64,000 bases of DNA, taken from Gamsiella multidivaricata (lineage: Eukaryota > Mortierellomycota > Mortierellomycetes > Mortierellales > Mortierellaceae). The stretch spans positions 62,001 to 126,000 of the forward strand of contig NW_026251752.1 in assembly GCF_025024155.1 (NCBI RefSeq). The letters run 5' to 3'. The position numbers were made by a program, and so were the translations under genes. Positions within the stretch are counted from its first letter, which is position 1, and every line of letters begins with the position of its first letter. Shown in pieces: positions 23,021 to 36,041 of this stretch. The notes beneath the pieces were generated by a model. It was not told where the DNA came from. It saw only the letters and a program-made list of their open reading frames with translations, and ran no database searches.

Positions 23021-26000
23021 TTATTTGTAAGAGAAATCTTCGAGGTCTTTCATGACTCGGTTTGTCAAGTGCTGGGCAATCGACAAAGAGTCCTGAGCCC
23101 TGCGACGCTGCCAAAAGACACCACACTCCAAACTCTCGCATGCAACCAAGTCGGTCTCGCTATTGGCCACACCGTTTTCGATGTCTCCCACACTGCTTCC
23201 TCCGTTGGGTGCAGAGCGACAGCATGAACTGCATACGTCCACAGTCGCTCTGAACATCTTCTCCGCGTTCGAAAGCCGGTTCTGCATCACGAGCATAGAC
23301 TTGATCCGTCCTTGCTCGCTCATGCAATCCGCGCAGAGGTCTCTGTTGGGCTTCTGGCCGACAATCATCTTGCTGCAAATCACACAGAGCTGACTCTGAT
23401 AGTATCGATCAATTCGAGACCCAACGGACACGTAACCCTTGCCGCCTCTTCGTCTGGGCAGGAACTTGGGGCGTACTGACATTCCTTCGGGCTCGGTGTT
23501 CGGTACGCCCTCAGAAGGCTCTGCATCTCCAGCCGCAGCGAGTTCATCGACTTCAACGTTTTCATTTTCGATGAACTGATCATCGCCTGCCTGTACTAGT
23601 TGCTGCTGCCGTTCTTCCTGCGCCGCAACCATCGCCGCCGTCACTTCTGTGGGCACTACTGTGGTAGCTACCATAGGTGTTGTACTTGCAGACCTACCAG
23701 TGCCACCATTACTAACTCCCGAATGACCGAAAGGGACGGCCCTTTGCACTCTGGGCATCTCCTCATACCACGATTTCACATCTGCGCCAGCGAGCTGGAA
23801 GATTCTCTCCATCGACGGTATAATATGTTTGCGGATGTAGTACTCGCCATTGAGCCGCAAGTTTTTGTTCACAAGGAGTTGCTTCGGCTCAACGACCTGA
23901 TCCGTTAACCGAGCCCCTAGGTCGCCATAAACGACTACGTACGGCACACGCTCTCCATGCTGGGGTTCCGAGCGCGGATCGAGCTCCATCCTGCGAGCAG
24001 ACACTACAGCACCTGGAGGCGGTACTCCTTTCTCGCTATCAATAATAAATACACATCCAGAGTGATTGCATTTAGTTTATATCTCCATGTAGAAGACTGC
24101 AGCAATGGCATCGTATTAAGAAGAAGAAAAGCATTCTTGTACCTGTAACCGCCCATACGCACTTCTTTGCCAAACATCAAATCAGGAACAAGAACCCGTC
24201 CTTCTAAGACTTTACCGAGTTGGCGCACAAAGTACGACTTGACTAAAGATAAGTCCTGCGTCCTGAACATTGTTCTGAAAAAAAAAGGAAAAAAGAAAAA
24301 GAACGGTAATTAGCGCCACAATGCAATCTCGAACAACAGCGGCACAAAAGCAAAGGTACATGGACAATCTTGCCTGGACACTTACTTGATACAAGTCTCC
24401 ATGATCTTTTGCACTGCAGGCACACCATCGCGTCGGATGGTCTCAATTCCTTTTGCATCGAATATCGGCTCCTTCTGATTCGGTGATTCATACGATGAAC
24501 CGACGTATCGCTTTTTCGTCACCAGAAAACACTTGTCGTATACCTTCTCAAACTTCAATTTGACCGGCCGCGGGTTCATTCTCGTAATCGTCTCCGCAAT
24601 ATCGTATCCAATCTCAAAGGCCTCCTGCCGTGTCCGACCCTTGAGGTGCACAAACATACTGTCCGTGTCTCCATAAACAACCCTCGCATTCCACTTCGGA
24701 CTGTCGTTCACAAATCTAATCGCCCGCTCCAGTGTCTCGCGAGCGGAGAGCACGATCGAGTCCGCGATCTCGATACCGGGCATGCGACCTGAATAAGACG
24801 CTGAGGTGTAGCCGTAGGTGACATTAGCGATGAACTTGAGGGAAAGTTGACGGGCCTCCAGAAGCTTTAGCAGCGACCTGTTGCCCGGATATTCCTTCAT
24901 GGCTTTCTTGATCATCACACGGGTGTCGAGGATTTCTGCCAACATCCTGCCAAGAAGACCTCTCCGAATACCCTGGTTCACATACATGACGTTATTTGGT
25001 GCAACTATAGAGGCAAAAAAAAAAAAAAAAAAAAAAAATTAGGAGCGATAATCACCACACAGAAACGCTATCCTCAATCCAGACCACATCAGTACGAATA
25101 ATATGCACTTACTATGCAGGTGTTCTTCCATCAGCGGCAGAGCTCCATCCTTGATCTTATACTCTGTCAATACTCCAATCTTGGTGCCTCCTCCAAGTTT
25201 ACCGAGGCACGTGGAGTAACAGATGTTGTATGCGATCATGACACTCGGGTACAGACTCTGGAAATCCAATACTACCACAGGATCCTCATAGAACCCAGAC
25301 TCTGGCTCCATCACCATCGGAATCACTTCGAGAGCCCGCTGGGCCGCAACTTGCGCTCGGCTAGGCGAAATCATGATATAATTCTCGGGCTTCGCTAGAC
25401 GCACCATCATCGACTCGACCTTGTACTGCGAACCGCGCGAAATAACGCTGAAAAAATCTACACCAAAGACACGGGCGAACTCGCTTGTACGAGAAATGAG
25501 CTCCTGCGACTCAATCAGCTGGAGAGTATATTGGACGCGGTGTAGATAATGCCGAATGACTCTTGACTGATGGAGCGCGATGCCATCCAACCACCACTTT
25601 GTCAGTGTTTCATGGGTATAGTGTGGAATTCTAGATGCCAATCCGTACAGAAACGAGGGTGAGGATACGCAATACAAAGACATTCTACAAGCAAAAAAGT
25701 ATGCCATTATTTTACCGTTGTTGCAGAACATGGAAGACCACGTTGCCAAAACCATAGTTCGTGAGCGCGACTTCTCCTCGTATCAGCCTCCATACATTGA
25801 ATAAATGCCGACCAGGGAACTTCAGGCCCGCATGATGTTTAGTGTTGTAGGAATCCCTAGCTTCGAGGATGCTCATGGTAAGTACGGGCGCTTTCAAAGG
25901 TCGGACGCGTGAGAGTAACTTCGACATGTCTAACCCAAACAGGGTTTGGTATCTGTCCACGAGATAGCCCCAGGAAAGCTTATGAACTTCGTAGCCGGCC

Positions 26001-29000
26001 AGAATATCGGGGTCCAGTTCTCGAACGTGGTCGATGACGGCGTTCATCATCGCACCCTCATTCTCTGCAACATAAATGTCGAACCCCACACGTCCGGCTG
26101 CGAGTTTCCTCATCATTCCTGCTTTGGCATGGGTGAATATCCCCGTTCTATACCTATCCATCAGGAACCATACATGTGAGTGTCACGTAGAAGATAACCT
26201 AATACCGTTTCATACATTGTAAATGAGCGTCTGCCCTTACCCTGGTGCCCAACCGTTTGATATCAATCCTTCGCGATCTGTCTGCCAGCAATAAAAGACC
26301 GCCAAAATTTGATCGTACTTCGGGTCGGGCAGAAGGCCACCACGGGTCTGGCAATAGACCTCCAAACTAAGCACGTCCAAGAAGTCTTTTTCCACCGCAA
26401 CCGATGCCGCGGTCTTCGTAGGGCTGTTCTTGTACCCAAATGGGTTCTTCTGCGTAGGACCTTCGATCTGCGATATTCGTTCCTTTCGTTTTTGCGTTGA
26501 TGTTCCGGCAGCTGACCTCAGAGACAATCGGGCGCGCACTTCTTCCTCCTTCAACCAGGATTGAATTGTGGCACGGGATGGTGGCGAGTAGATCGGCTCC
26601 CAGAATCGAAAACCCTCTCCTGGGAGAAAACTCTTGTTGAGGCCAAGAGCCCCGTTGAATATCGGCATAGTCTTGATCCCATTCGACTGTACACGGAATT
26701 CCTTACCCCCAAAGGCTTTCGCCTTAGACGGGACATCTTGCTCATTCGAGAAATATGGTTTCTGATAAACAACATTAGGCAGCCCATGCTCTGTAAACGA
26801 GTGCAGCAAGTCCTGTGTCGTCGGCGGTTCGATCGCGAATCGGTAAATATGTGGTGTAGAACCATGTAGAACGGACGTTTCTGCCGGAATTGGCTCAGGA
26901 ATCGTCGATTGAGAAAGAACGTCATCGAAAGAGTCATGGATGATAGAATCCTCAGCCAAAACATGCTTTGAGATATCTTCCTGCGACCTTCGCTTCAAGT
27001 GAGTCTCGTGAAACACTCCACTGTTCTCGTCATCCATTTGCGCGCCATATGGAACATCGTCTTGGGCAAGTGGCTCGTCGCCGAGAAATGTCTGATTGAC
27101 GATAGTGCTGGCCCTGCAGTTGTGCGTCGATAGTCGGTTCACCTCTGGGCTGCGCGGTGCTGCAGGAGAGTTCAAGGTGACCGTGTGCTGGTGGGTGGGC
27201 TTGTCGACTGAAGACTGCGGAAGTAAGTCAGAGACGTATACAGTATGAGCAGAAGCAAGATCTGGGGAGCTTGGACGAGGCGGAGAATAGAGAAATGCGG
27301 GTCTTTCCAAAGGCGGTGAAGGCGAAGACCACATTTCATCCATAGCCGATAGAAAATAGGTTCGACTTGGCGAGGCTGGCTCTGGATAATCATATCCAGT
27401 AATAGGCTTGGGTGAATCGCGAGCCCTGCGGGGTTGCTTGAATCGCTCGCGCAGATGAGGTATTATTCCAGATCCTTTCGATACATCCTCTATGTCAAAG
27501 TCGCTGTAATCGCCGTCCTCAATCGAGTCATCTACAGGCGTCAGATCCGTCAGCGTCGCCGGTCTGTTATTGCTGTTGCTCATATCCACATGAATTCTTG
27601 AAGGTCGATCCGATTGACGAAATGATCTGGGGCGTAACACAGATCTTGACGCTGTACTCCCACTAGCAACGACTTCGCAAAACCGTTTCGGTGACTGTGC
27701 AGGTGGTTCCTGAGGGGCAGGCAAAGACGATGACGAGAAGCGGGTCCTTTTCCTTCCAGGGTTTTGGGTCACCTTCCTCCAGTTCCTTGCAGCATCCTCG
27801 CCTTTATTGTCGTCGTACAATGGATGTTCGTCGCCACCACCATCAAACTGAGGAATGTTACGGCGATCAACCATATTTACAATCGCTGAATCGGCTTCCT
27901 CGATATGCCCTTCTAAGTCGAACGAGCCTATACCATCCCAAATATCAGCCTCATCCGTCCCACCTGCTTCGTCTGCCTCATCTATAAAAACCTCGTCTTG
28001 AAAGTCATTTATATCTGGTAACGGAAACTCATCATCTCCTATTTGTTCATCGATGCCCTGAAGGCCGGCTAATCCCTTCAAAATCTCCTTTCTGGAATTC
28101 ATATTGTCTTCTTCAAATACTTCACCCTATGCAAAAGTGGAAGAAGGGATCAATAAGGTGCGGACGAAATAAAGTAATATGTTTCCCAATGCGGTTTCGA
28201 CACTTACAGTCTGTGAGATTATTGACTCGTCTACAAGAATGGAGCTGTCCGCTTCGTTATAGACAAATGGAATTTGAGACGCAATCTGCGAACGCGCCTC
28301 AAATGACTCGTCCGGGTCTGAGATCATGCGGGGGCAAAGAAAGTCGACGCTCTCGTATGCCGTCATGAAGGAGGCGGTCACTGGATCTTCTTTGATCTCG
28401 AAGTTGTTGAAATCTCCTTGCGTTGGCGTTTTCGTCTGGCTCTGAGATATCATCTCCTGAACTAAATCAGCGACCATTTGTTTGTTCAGGTCATGATTTA
28501 GCCAAGGGATGCTCACGGGATCACGGACTTGAGTCTTGGGCGGTTCCTGAGTCGGGAGATTACTTGCTTTTCTTCTTTTTGCATCATCCTACGGGGGGTT
28601 TTTTTTTTTTTTTAGTATTCGTCCACGATATTGGGGACTAATTAGATTCAACAAAAAAAAAACTGAACTCACCTCCCAAAGATCAGCCATGGAGGGGACT
28701 TGCGCTGACAAGGAAGGCGGCTTGAAGCACTCTTCCAGCGATTGGTGCAGCCGTCTTTCTGGAGCCCTATCCCTGTTTACGATCCGATCCACTGTTGAGT
28801 CCATCTCAATTTCGCAATGCGATATCCGTCCGGGGTCGTTCTCAGGGGACCAGATCCGCGTTTCTGATACAGATGCTCGTGTCAAACGTTTAGGATGGTC
28901 TCCTATCCTTGGGACTGTAAGAATTAAGACAGTAAAGCGTGCTGTTAGCAGCAAGCCTGGTTTAAATACTTGGTTTAAATAGCACACAAGCGAACTTTCC

Positions 29001-30005
29001 ATTTTCATACATGGAACTTCGTTTCTCAACAGCGCCTCTTCGAGCTCAAGCCATCCCATCCCGTAAAGATTAAAGTCGATAAAGAACTGAAGCCTGAAGG
29101 GTATATGGGATTCGAACGGTTGGAATTGTGTCCCCATGATGGCTCCACTGCGCATCAAATCTACGATACGGCTTTCGAGATCAGGATTGAACAGGTATAC
29201 TTTGAGAAAGCACGAATACCCGACATGGTATCCATAGAAAGGGATGCCCTTGACAGGCGTGATCGCTGCCACATATTGGGATTTCCATGGGTCCTGGGGC
29301 GTTTTGAAAGTGATGCAGGCGGCGTGGTTTAAGCTCAGTCCCAGTTGCTGAATGTATACTTGAACTAGTAGATGACACAAAGAATTGCGACACTCAGAAT
29401 ATAATTTTTCGATACATTGCTGAAAACGTCGCCGTTCTGATTCAGGGGCAACGGTTGTAAATAAAACGTACGTTGAGATGGCTCCAAGGATCCTTCGTAC
29501 GGAACGTAAAAGTATGGGTAGGCCTAAATCATGTGTCATAGTGTGTTAGTGGCGACCATGCTGTGTATGCGATTACTGAACGCCACCGAATTGAAGCAGA
29601 TCGCTGGCGTTGACAGCGGTCTCAGGTACACACCTGGTGGATATGAAGACAGGTCTTTTGTCCTGCCTCGTTAGCGCCGTAAACCCTAACGACAGGAACC
29701 TTCAGTACTGGACATCTGGGGGGCAGGAACTGACATGAATCGTGGTCTAGGGGTCCCGGTTCCGCCATGTAATAGTCCAGGTCGGCAATTCGAATTTTGA
29801 ATCGAACAGACCGGGCAAGCTCCGTAGCGGTACCTGCCGTGATTCCTGTACCGTTGGATTTGTTGTCTGCGAGAGGATATTGCTCGTTGCTGTGCTTTTC
29901 CGAGATATCGGTGTCGGTAGTGGATTGTGGATTGTTGCTGTGACTCGAGGGAAGTACAGCGGAGGTGTTCATGTTACAACCGGGCACATCGATTGTACCG
30001 CTCAT
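23021..30005 (-). CDS. REV3: DNA polymerase zeta catalytic subunit (Rev3)
   Basis: Eleven exons on the minus strand: 30005-29634, 29523-29472, 29436-29011, 28914-28673, 28588-28208, 28126-26241, 26153-25716, 25630-25113, 25004-24386, 24274-24143 and 24035-23021, about 2026 residues. The start could also be the ATG at 29972. The N-terminal Rev3 domain is clear ([22 protein letters not shown]). Exon 6 is a long, mostly disordered insert. The family-B polymerase motifs are intact: [42 protein letters not shown]. The C-terminus carries the two cysteine clusters (CVIC...CADC; VCSSCC...CESLEC) expected for zinc and [4Fe-4S] binding and contact with accessory subunits. The protein performs translesion synthesis in the nucleus with Rev7 and Pol delta accessory subunits. 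The 35-nt second intron is suspiciously short (see findings). Confidence 0.95.
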
Positions 30006-30275
30006 GCACTTCGCTGAACGTTGAGGCCAACACCTGAGTAGGAAGGTAGGACTGATGTTCCTGTTCCGGTGAATGCCGAAAGATGATTGAGAAGTCGAAT
30101 GAAAGACAGGTTGGGGTAAAAAAGGCCAAGTTAAAAAAGACAAGGGGCTGTGCAAGTAAAAGGCACAAAATTGGTGGCAAAAACATTCCATGCATTATGA
30201 CGATTGATTGCCATTGCACTTTAGTTTAGCAAAAAAGAAACCGTTTATTCCTCTAAAACCACTCATCTGCAATGC

Positions 30276-32442
30276 TCAAGCCTTGGTGGTCAGCTCCAAT
30301 CCACCAAGGATGTCCTGGAATTTGTTGATGTTGCGCAAGAACCAGTCGCCATAGCGACGGCCGACCTTCGACTCTGAAATGTGAATCATATCTTCCTTCA
30401 GGCAGAAATCCAGGTCCGATGTACCCTGATACTCTCCCTCCAAAAGTGTGCCTGAGACCCACTTCATCTGACGACTCCTGATCTTCGACATCATCAGCAA
30501 AGTGCGAAGCTGCTCAGGGTCAATCTCCAAAAACGAGGCCAGCTTGGCGTTGCCCATAGTCGTGTAGAGCTTCAGGTACGAGCGGAGGGTTGGCAAAAGG
30601 ATCGAGTGGCGGACCTCAGACAAGAAAACCTTGGTGTAATGCTGAACGGGCTCAAAGGGAGTCAAGTTCATGACCTCAGGGTCGTCCAGGTTGGGTCCGT
30701 TGGGGGAGATGAACTTGGGACAAGCAAAGAGGAAGAGCTCCTCAAAGACTTGCATTGCCTCCTCGGGCTTGGACAGCTTGTTGGACTGCTCCGCGTACTT
30801 TTCTCTGAGCTGGCTGTGAATATTCTCGTCCAGGCGGGTGGGACAGAGGGTCACGCACATGGTCAAAAGGGCGTACATCTGGTCGCCCTTCTTGTTGATT
30901 TGGTCGTGCTGGTATGACCGGGTGTGATACTGCTTGGTGCGGTTGATGAAGGTAAGGATGTGAGAAAAGGCCTTGATGGCATCTGCATAGCGGCGCATCA
31001 TCATGTAGGCGAAGCCGACATAGTAGTAGGTGGTGACGTGGCAGGCGGTAACACGGGCAAAAAGCGCCTGCTTCTTGTTCAACTCAATGTTGTCCATCAT
31101 CTTGAGAGCCAAGGTAAAGTCGCCCAATAAGCAGTGGACGCGGAGCAAGCCGACAATACTGAAGTATCCCAACATCTTATACAAGGGACGAGATCCGTAC
31201 TCTCCAGCAGCTTCCTGCATATCGCCTCCATTCTTCGAAACTAACAACTGTTCGGTGATGCGCGACTTTTGGATGAGCGAGTAGAGAACGTTTAACACAC
31301 TGTAGCAGCTCCAGATCTGAGAATTGTCGCGAAGGAAGGCGAGCTCTTCATCCGTCTTGTTCTTGATGCGGTTGCGGTAGTTGCAGAACGACTGGAACTG
31401 GTAGATGAATTCGTCGATGATATCCCACAGCCACTGGTTTGGAAGCTCGAGCGCAACGGGTCCCTCAGAGTCTGCGACAAGAACAATGGTACGAATTTCA
31501 ATTGATGTTTTCTGTTAATAACAAAGTCTTTAACGGCACTGGAAGGCTGCTATTAGGCCACCCGATCCACTTTCAAGATAAAACCATGACTTACTCAAGA
31601 TGTAATTAAAAAGATCGCAATAGTTTTCATATGAATGGAAACGGTGCTCGATCGTGGGGCTGAGGCGAGAGTAAATGTGGCGATAGTAGAGCTCGCGGTA
31701 CAAGGTCAAGAAGACCTGGTCTACATATGTTAAACAAAAACAGTCAGTCAGTCAATCCAAGATGCAATATAAAATAGACGCGCTCATGAAGTACTGTTGA
31801 TTTACCATCGTTGACCAAAGGCGAAATGGCCTCGGGCTCTGGCCAGGACTCCTTAGCGTAGAACTTCTCGGTCAACTTGTTGAACGAGTGCTCGTAGATC
31901 GAGTGCAGCTCGTACACGTTGTTCTCCAGAACGTTGCGGTGGAAGAACACGATAAAGTTCTTGACAACTTCTGGAATTTGAACCTCCTGGTATTGCTGCG
32001 AGGTCTGGTCTGCAATTCGTAGCGTGTAGCAATTAGGATAGAATGCGTTAGAAGCCGTGCTTGGATAGATATTCACGTATCAAAGTCCAAATCATCCCAA
32101 AAAACAGCGACTGCGGTGCCTCTGCGTCCAACAAGTAGATCTTCCTGCTCCTGAGACTGTGGGAGGCGATTGACCATTGTAAAAACTGTTATCCTCTTGG
32201 TGCTGTCGTCCATGTGTCGCGATGGTTCATAGAATATGTTTCTGGTGAGGTCGAATCGTTGTAAAAGGGCGAAGTTGGGTTGGGCGACTGATCCAGTGCA
32301 GAAGCTGAAGAGAAACCTAGGAAGGACGAAGTGTTTTACCAGCAGCCAAGAGTTCCTCATCAAGGCCATCATCCTGGACGGGGTAAGCGCCAACGACCAG
32401 ATCGACCTCGGAGGCGATATCGATGTCCTCTTCGTAGTTCAT
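30276..32442 (-). CDS. Translation initiation factor eIF3 subunit L
   Basis: Four exons on the minus strand: 32442-32340, 32009-31806, 31720-31595 and 31471-30276, about 542 residues, close to animal and plant eIF3L. The start MNYEEDID is the first ATG, followed by a short acidic N-terminus. Recognisable family blocks are [69 protein letters not shown] TPR helices and the C-terminal PCI segment ending GGLELTTKA. eIF3L is a non-core subunit of the eIF3 complex that helps recruit the 40S subunit; budding yeast lacks it. Intron 1 is long for the window (330 nt). Confidence 0.95.
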
Positions 32443-32711
32443 GATGTGTGATGAAGGAAAAGGTGTTGAGGGTTCGATTTACCCTTGCACTGTGCCTTGA
32501 TATGTAAATCCTAAACTGGCCTCAACAGCAACAAGAAAAAAAAAACAAATTTATTTGACGTGCAGTAAACGATTACATCGCACTTATAACTTTTTATTAC
32601 AAAAAGCACTTCAGCTTGAGAGAAGAGAAGACTGAGAGACCGAGCGACATGGAAAAGAAGAAAAATCGGATAGAGTATTGATCAACGCAGTAACTGACAG
32701 GCTAGCGGCGT

Positions 32712-34164
32712 TCAACTCACTTGAACTTCCACCATATCATCGTCTTCCTCATCAAAGTCTTCATCGTCGTCGTCCAATGCCTCTTGTACCTCTGAGTCCA
32801 TCTGGGTCGCAGTCTCGCCCGATGCAACTCCAACAGCTGCAGGGTTGAACGTTGTCTCAAGTTCGGCGTTGACAATAGCTTTGCTTGCTGAGCTGGAGGA
32901 CCCTGCCCCTGATGCTGCTGCTGCTGCGTTGCGTTCCTTGATGAACTCTGGTTTGAGCTGGTACTTTGCTGTGTAAGGTCCTTTCTTAATGAAGTTGCAG
33001 ATCTCGGCCAAGACCTCCTTTAGATATGAATGTGGCTGCTTGCAGTACTCAACCAAACCCCTGAAAGACCAATAAGGATACTGCTCGAACGCCGCAAACA
33101 GCATATCCACAAGCTCATTCCTGGGCATGCGCGTCGTCTTTTGATCTGGTTGTACCTTCGGCTTCTTTTGCTGTTGTCCGTCAAAGCGATAATAGGATGA
33201 GCAAGATGATGTTAACAATCAGCTTCGTGGCAAACAATGATAACAAGCTAACTAAAGCATAGAACAAATATTTTACTTACGATGAAACCATTACGAATAC
33301 CCACACCGGGCAAGAACATGCCACTACGACCGCCTGAGGGATCGGCTCTGTTGTTTTCATTTGTTAGAATCTGAACTGATCGGCCTCCTTTCTTGGCAGC
33401 CTCAATGTTGCGCTCTCTCATAATCTCGCGATACTCAGTTGTTTGCTGCGGCGTAACTGTGCACTCGTGCTTGATCGTGGCCGAGAGAGAGGTTGCTTTT
33501 CCTGTGGGATATCCAGGTGCATGGGGTGGTTTTGGATGAGGTCCTGTGGGTTCTGTGAAGACAAAGGTGTTTGTGACCTGACTAGGATTCATCTTAAGCG
33601 TGTATGTCTTTGGAAGATTTGTTGTGATGTCGTCCGATGGAAGAAGTAGTTGAAATGGTGCAGAATCTGGATCGTTGGGGTTTGTTCTAGGAACCATAGT
33701 AGAATACCAGGAGCACGTTAGTGCCGCACATGGCGTACTAGTCCTAGAGCACAAGAAGCAACAGGGGATGTACTCACTGGTTGAATATCCTGACTTTACC
33801 GAGATCGACGCCATCCTTATTGACTGTAGCCCATCTATCGGCCAGGAACTTTGGGATCTGATAATATATCGGAGCCGAGCATCAAGGAATAATAAAATGC
33901 TTAGTAGGTGACCAAAATAAAAATAAAATAAAAAAAGGCAGAACAGGTTGTAGATACGCTATTGAGCAAGGCATATCAACGTACCTTGACCAGCCATGCC
34001 TGTGTTCCTGCTTTGGAAAGATCCAAATCACCAACAACGTTGCCGTCTTCGTCAATCACTTCATCTTCGTCCTCAAAGTTCTCCTTTGCGTCTCCTCCGT
34101 CTTCGAAAAGTTCTTCAAAATCTGCGGGACGCTTGCGCGAGAGTCCGTGTTCGTTGTCAGACAT
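32712..34164 (-). CDS. TFIIF beta subunit (RAP30/Tfg2-like)
   Basis: Four exons on the minus strand: 34164-33985, 33857-33778, 33686-33281 and 33170-32712, about 374 residues. The N-terminal dimerisation part begins after an acidic leader (LDLSKAGTQAWLVKIPKFLADRW), the family's conserved block that pairs with TFIIF alpha. The C-terminal winged helix is recognisable: MPRNELVDMLFAAFEQYPYW, then LKEVLAEICNF and KKGPYTAKYQLKPEF. The tail is a strongly acidic D/E run (DDDDEDFDEEDDDM). The protein binds RNA polymerase II and helps assemble the pre-initiation complex. The stop at 32712-32714 overlaps a GTGAGT donor-like sequence, so one more short 3' exon cannot be excluded. Confidence 0.93.
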
Positions 34165-35060
34165 TGTAAACCAGCAGGAATGTGAAGTAACTGAAGAATG
34201 AAAGCAATGAGAAAAAAGGTAGGATGATGTTCCTAGGAAACGGCCGGGTTCGGTGTATACACGGCCACAAGCTGCACCAACACAATTGAAGGCGTTCGAA
34301 AGATGCAACAATAAGGAGCTTAAAGCCCATCTTCCGTTTCATGCTCTGCGCACCGAGAGAAGCAGTGGCTTGTCGGTCATATACTAAGAGATTGAGTACT
34401 GCAATTCAATTGACCCATTTTATTCTGAGGCAGCGTGCGGACCTTGCTGATTCTCTCTTTTGAAATCTTTTTCCGTATGTGTGCTGCTGGCCATGGATGT
34501 TCATATTGGACTATTGATAACCATCCATTGGGAGAATGAGAGACAGGACCTATCGATCCCGCCATCCTACTACCAAATCCCATTGCGCCCACTCATCGGA
34601 CACACAGTGCAGTTGTACCATCCACCTGCACTTTCTCGCACTCTGATCCCAGGATGGCCCAACCATGTCGCTTGCGGACGAGTGCTTTGAACTTGACTGG
34701 ACTGTAACGAGCAAAAGCGACGCTGTGGACACAACTGATGCCGCACCAATTTTTCAGTACTCGAGCAGTGGTCTTTGTGGCCTTTTCGACAAATCAGAAC
34801 TCTCCTTGCAAGTCAGACCGATGCAATCAAAGGCGATCAGTCTCAATATGAAGTTTGCAAATGAACTTGAGCAACAACCCTTCTCCATCTTAGTCCGGCA
34901 TTGTTCTGATTCTGCTCAACCTGGAAGCACGCATCATAGGACAGGCACTCTGTCAAACATCAGGATCAGGAGATACTGGATCGGACCTTTGATTTTACTT
35001 GCCATTCGCACTGGAGCAAACATCTGATTTGGCTTCTCCGTTTCTTGATTGCTCTAGAAA
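34165..35060. promoter_or_regulatory. Divergent promoter region, TFIIF beta (-) / eL32 (+)
   Basis: Nearly 900 bp between divergent start codons. A 120-codon open frame (34668-35027) ends 33 bp before the eL32 start. It shows no recognisable domain and would overlap the ribosomal-protein leader, so I do not call it a gene. No defined promoter box can be assigned. Confidence 0.5.
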
Positions 35061-35879
35061 ATGGTCACTCCTCTTAAGAAGCACACCATCGTGAAGAAGC
35101 ACACCGCTACCTTCAAGCGTCACCAGTCTGACCGCTACAAGACTGTCAAGGTACAATATCATGACCTCTCTTCGACGCAGGATGTTTGAGAAAGGAACAA
35201 CTGTGTTTGTCTCAGCTCGTAATGTGGAACAGGACGGCGATGGTGGATTTCCGATATTGGAAACAGCTTAATATTGTATTTATGAGAATCAGTATATCGC
35301 TTATGCTATGGCATCAGGGAACGCCATTGAAAGATACCATGCAGGACGATTATGATCGACGTACTGTGCTGTACAGAATACCACCCACCAGCAGCGGAGT
35401 CATTTTGAATCACCAAGGATATAGTGATGGTGCACCATCCAATTGTTACATCCTACAACAATTTTGACGATATTGATAGTTATCAACATAGGAGTGGGCG
35501 AGAGAACATAGAGTTTATGACATGATACTAACAAAGTATATTTTACATATATATCTTGCGTATGATCTAACAGGAGTCATGGAGAAAGCCCAAGGGTATT
35601 GATAACCGCGTTCGTCGCCGCTTCAAGGGTCAGATCGTCATGCCCAAGATCGGTTACGGTAACAACAAGTTGACTCGCCACTTGATGCCCTCCGGCTTCA
35701 AGAAGTTCGTTGTCTCCAACATTGCCGAGCTGAACCTCTTGTTGATGCACAACCGCACCTTCGCTGCTGAGATTGCCCACAACGTCTCCTCCCGCAACCG
35801 CATCGCCATTGTCGAGCGTGCCCAGCAGCTCAACATCAAGGTCACCAACGCCAACGCTCGCGTCAGAACCGAGGCTTAA
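35061..35879 (+). CDS. RPL32: 60S ribosomal protein eL32
   Basis: Two exons, 35061-35150 and 35574-35879, 131 residues, the normal eL32 length. The ATG follows a short leader; the N-terminus is [18 protein letters not shown]. Hallmark family sequence follows: [18 protein letters not shown], the MPKIGYG block, [12 protein letters not shown] and a C-terminal helix ending RVRTEA. It is a structural protein of the large ribosomal subunit. Codon use is strongly C-ending (CGC, AAG, ATC), as expected for a highly expressed gene. The single intron is 423 nt, far longer than most in the window, a common trait of ribosomal-protein introns with regulatory or hosted RNA content. Confidence 0.97.
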
Positions 35880-36041
35880 ACTGGATAACTCTTGATCTCT
35901 CCTCCAAACAATAATGTCTCTGTAACGCGGACAGAACTGTTTAAAGTAAAATAAAAGTCATCAAAAAAGATGGGTGCTTCTTTTTTTCTGGAGCCATGAG
36001 TCGAGCTGGGGAGCTTCTTTTATTTATTTTGCATCAGGATC

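Noticed and set aside
25631..25715. Proximal alternative acceptor at 25685 in REV3 that would add 18 in-frame residues
   Set aside because: It would leave a 31-nt intron, and family proteins run directly from QR to IPHYT, which the distal acceptor restores.
34668..35027. 120-codon open frame just upstream of eL32
   Set aside because: Ends 33 bp before the ribosomal-protein start, has no recognisable domain and lies where the promoter and leader must be.
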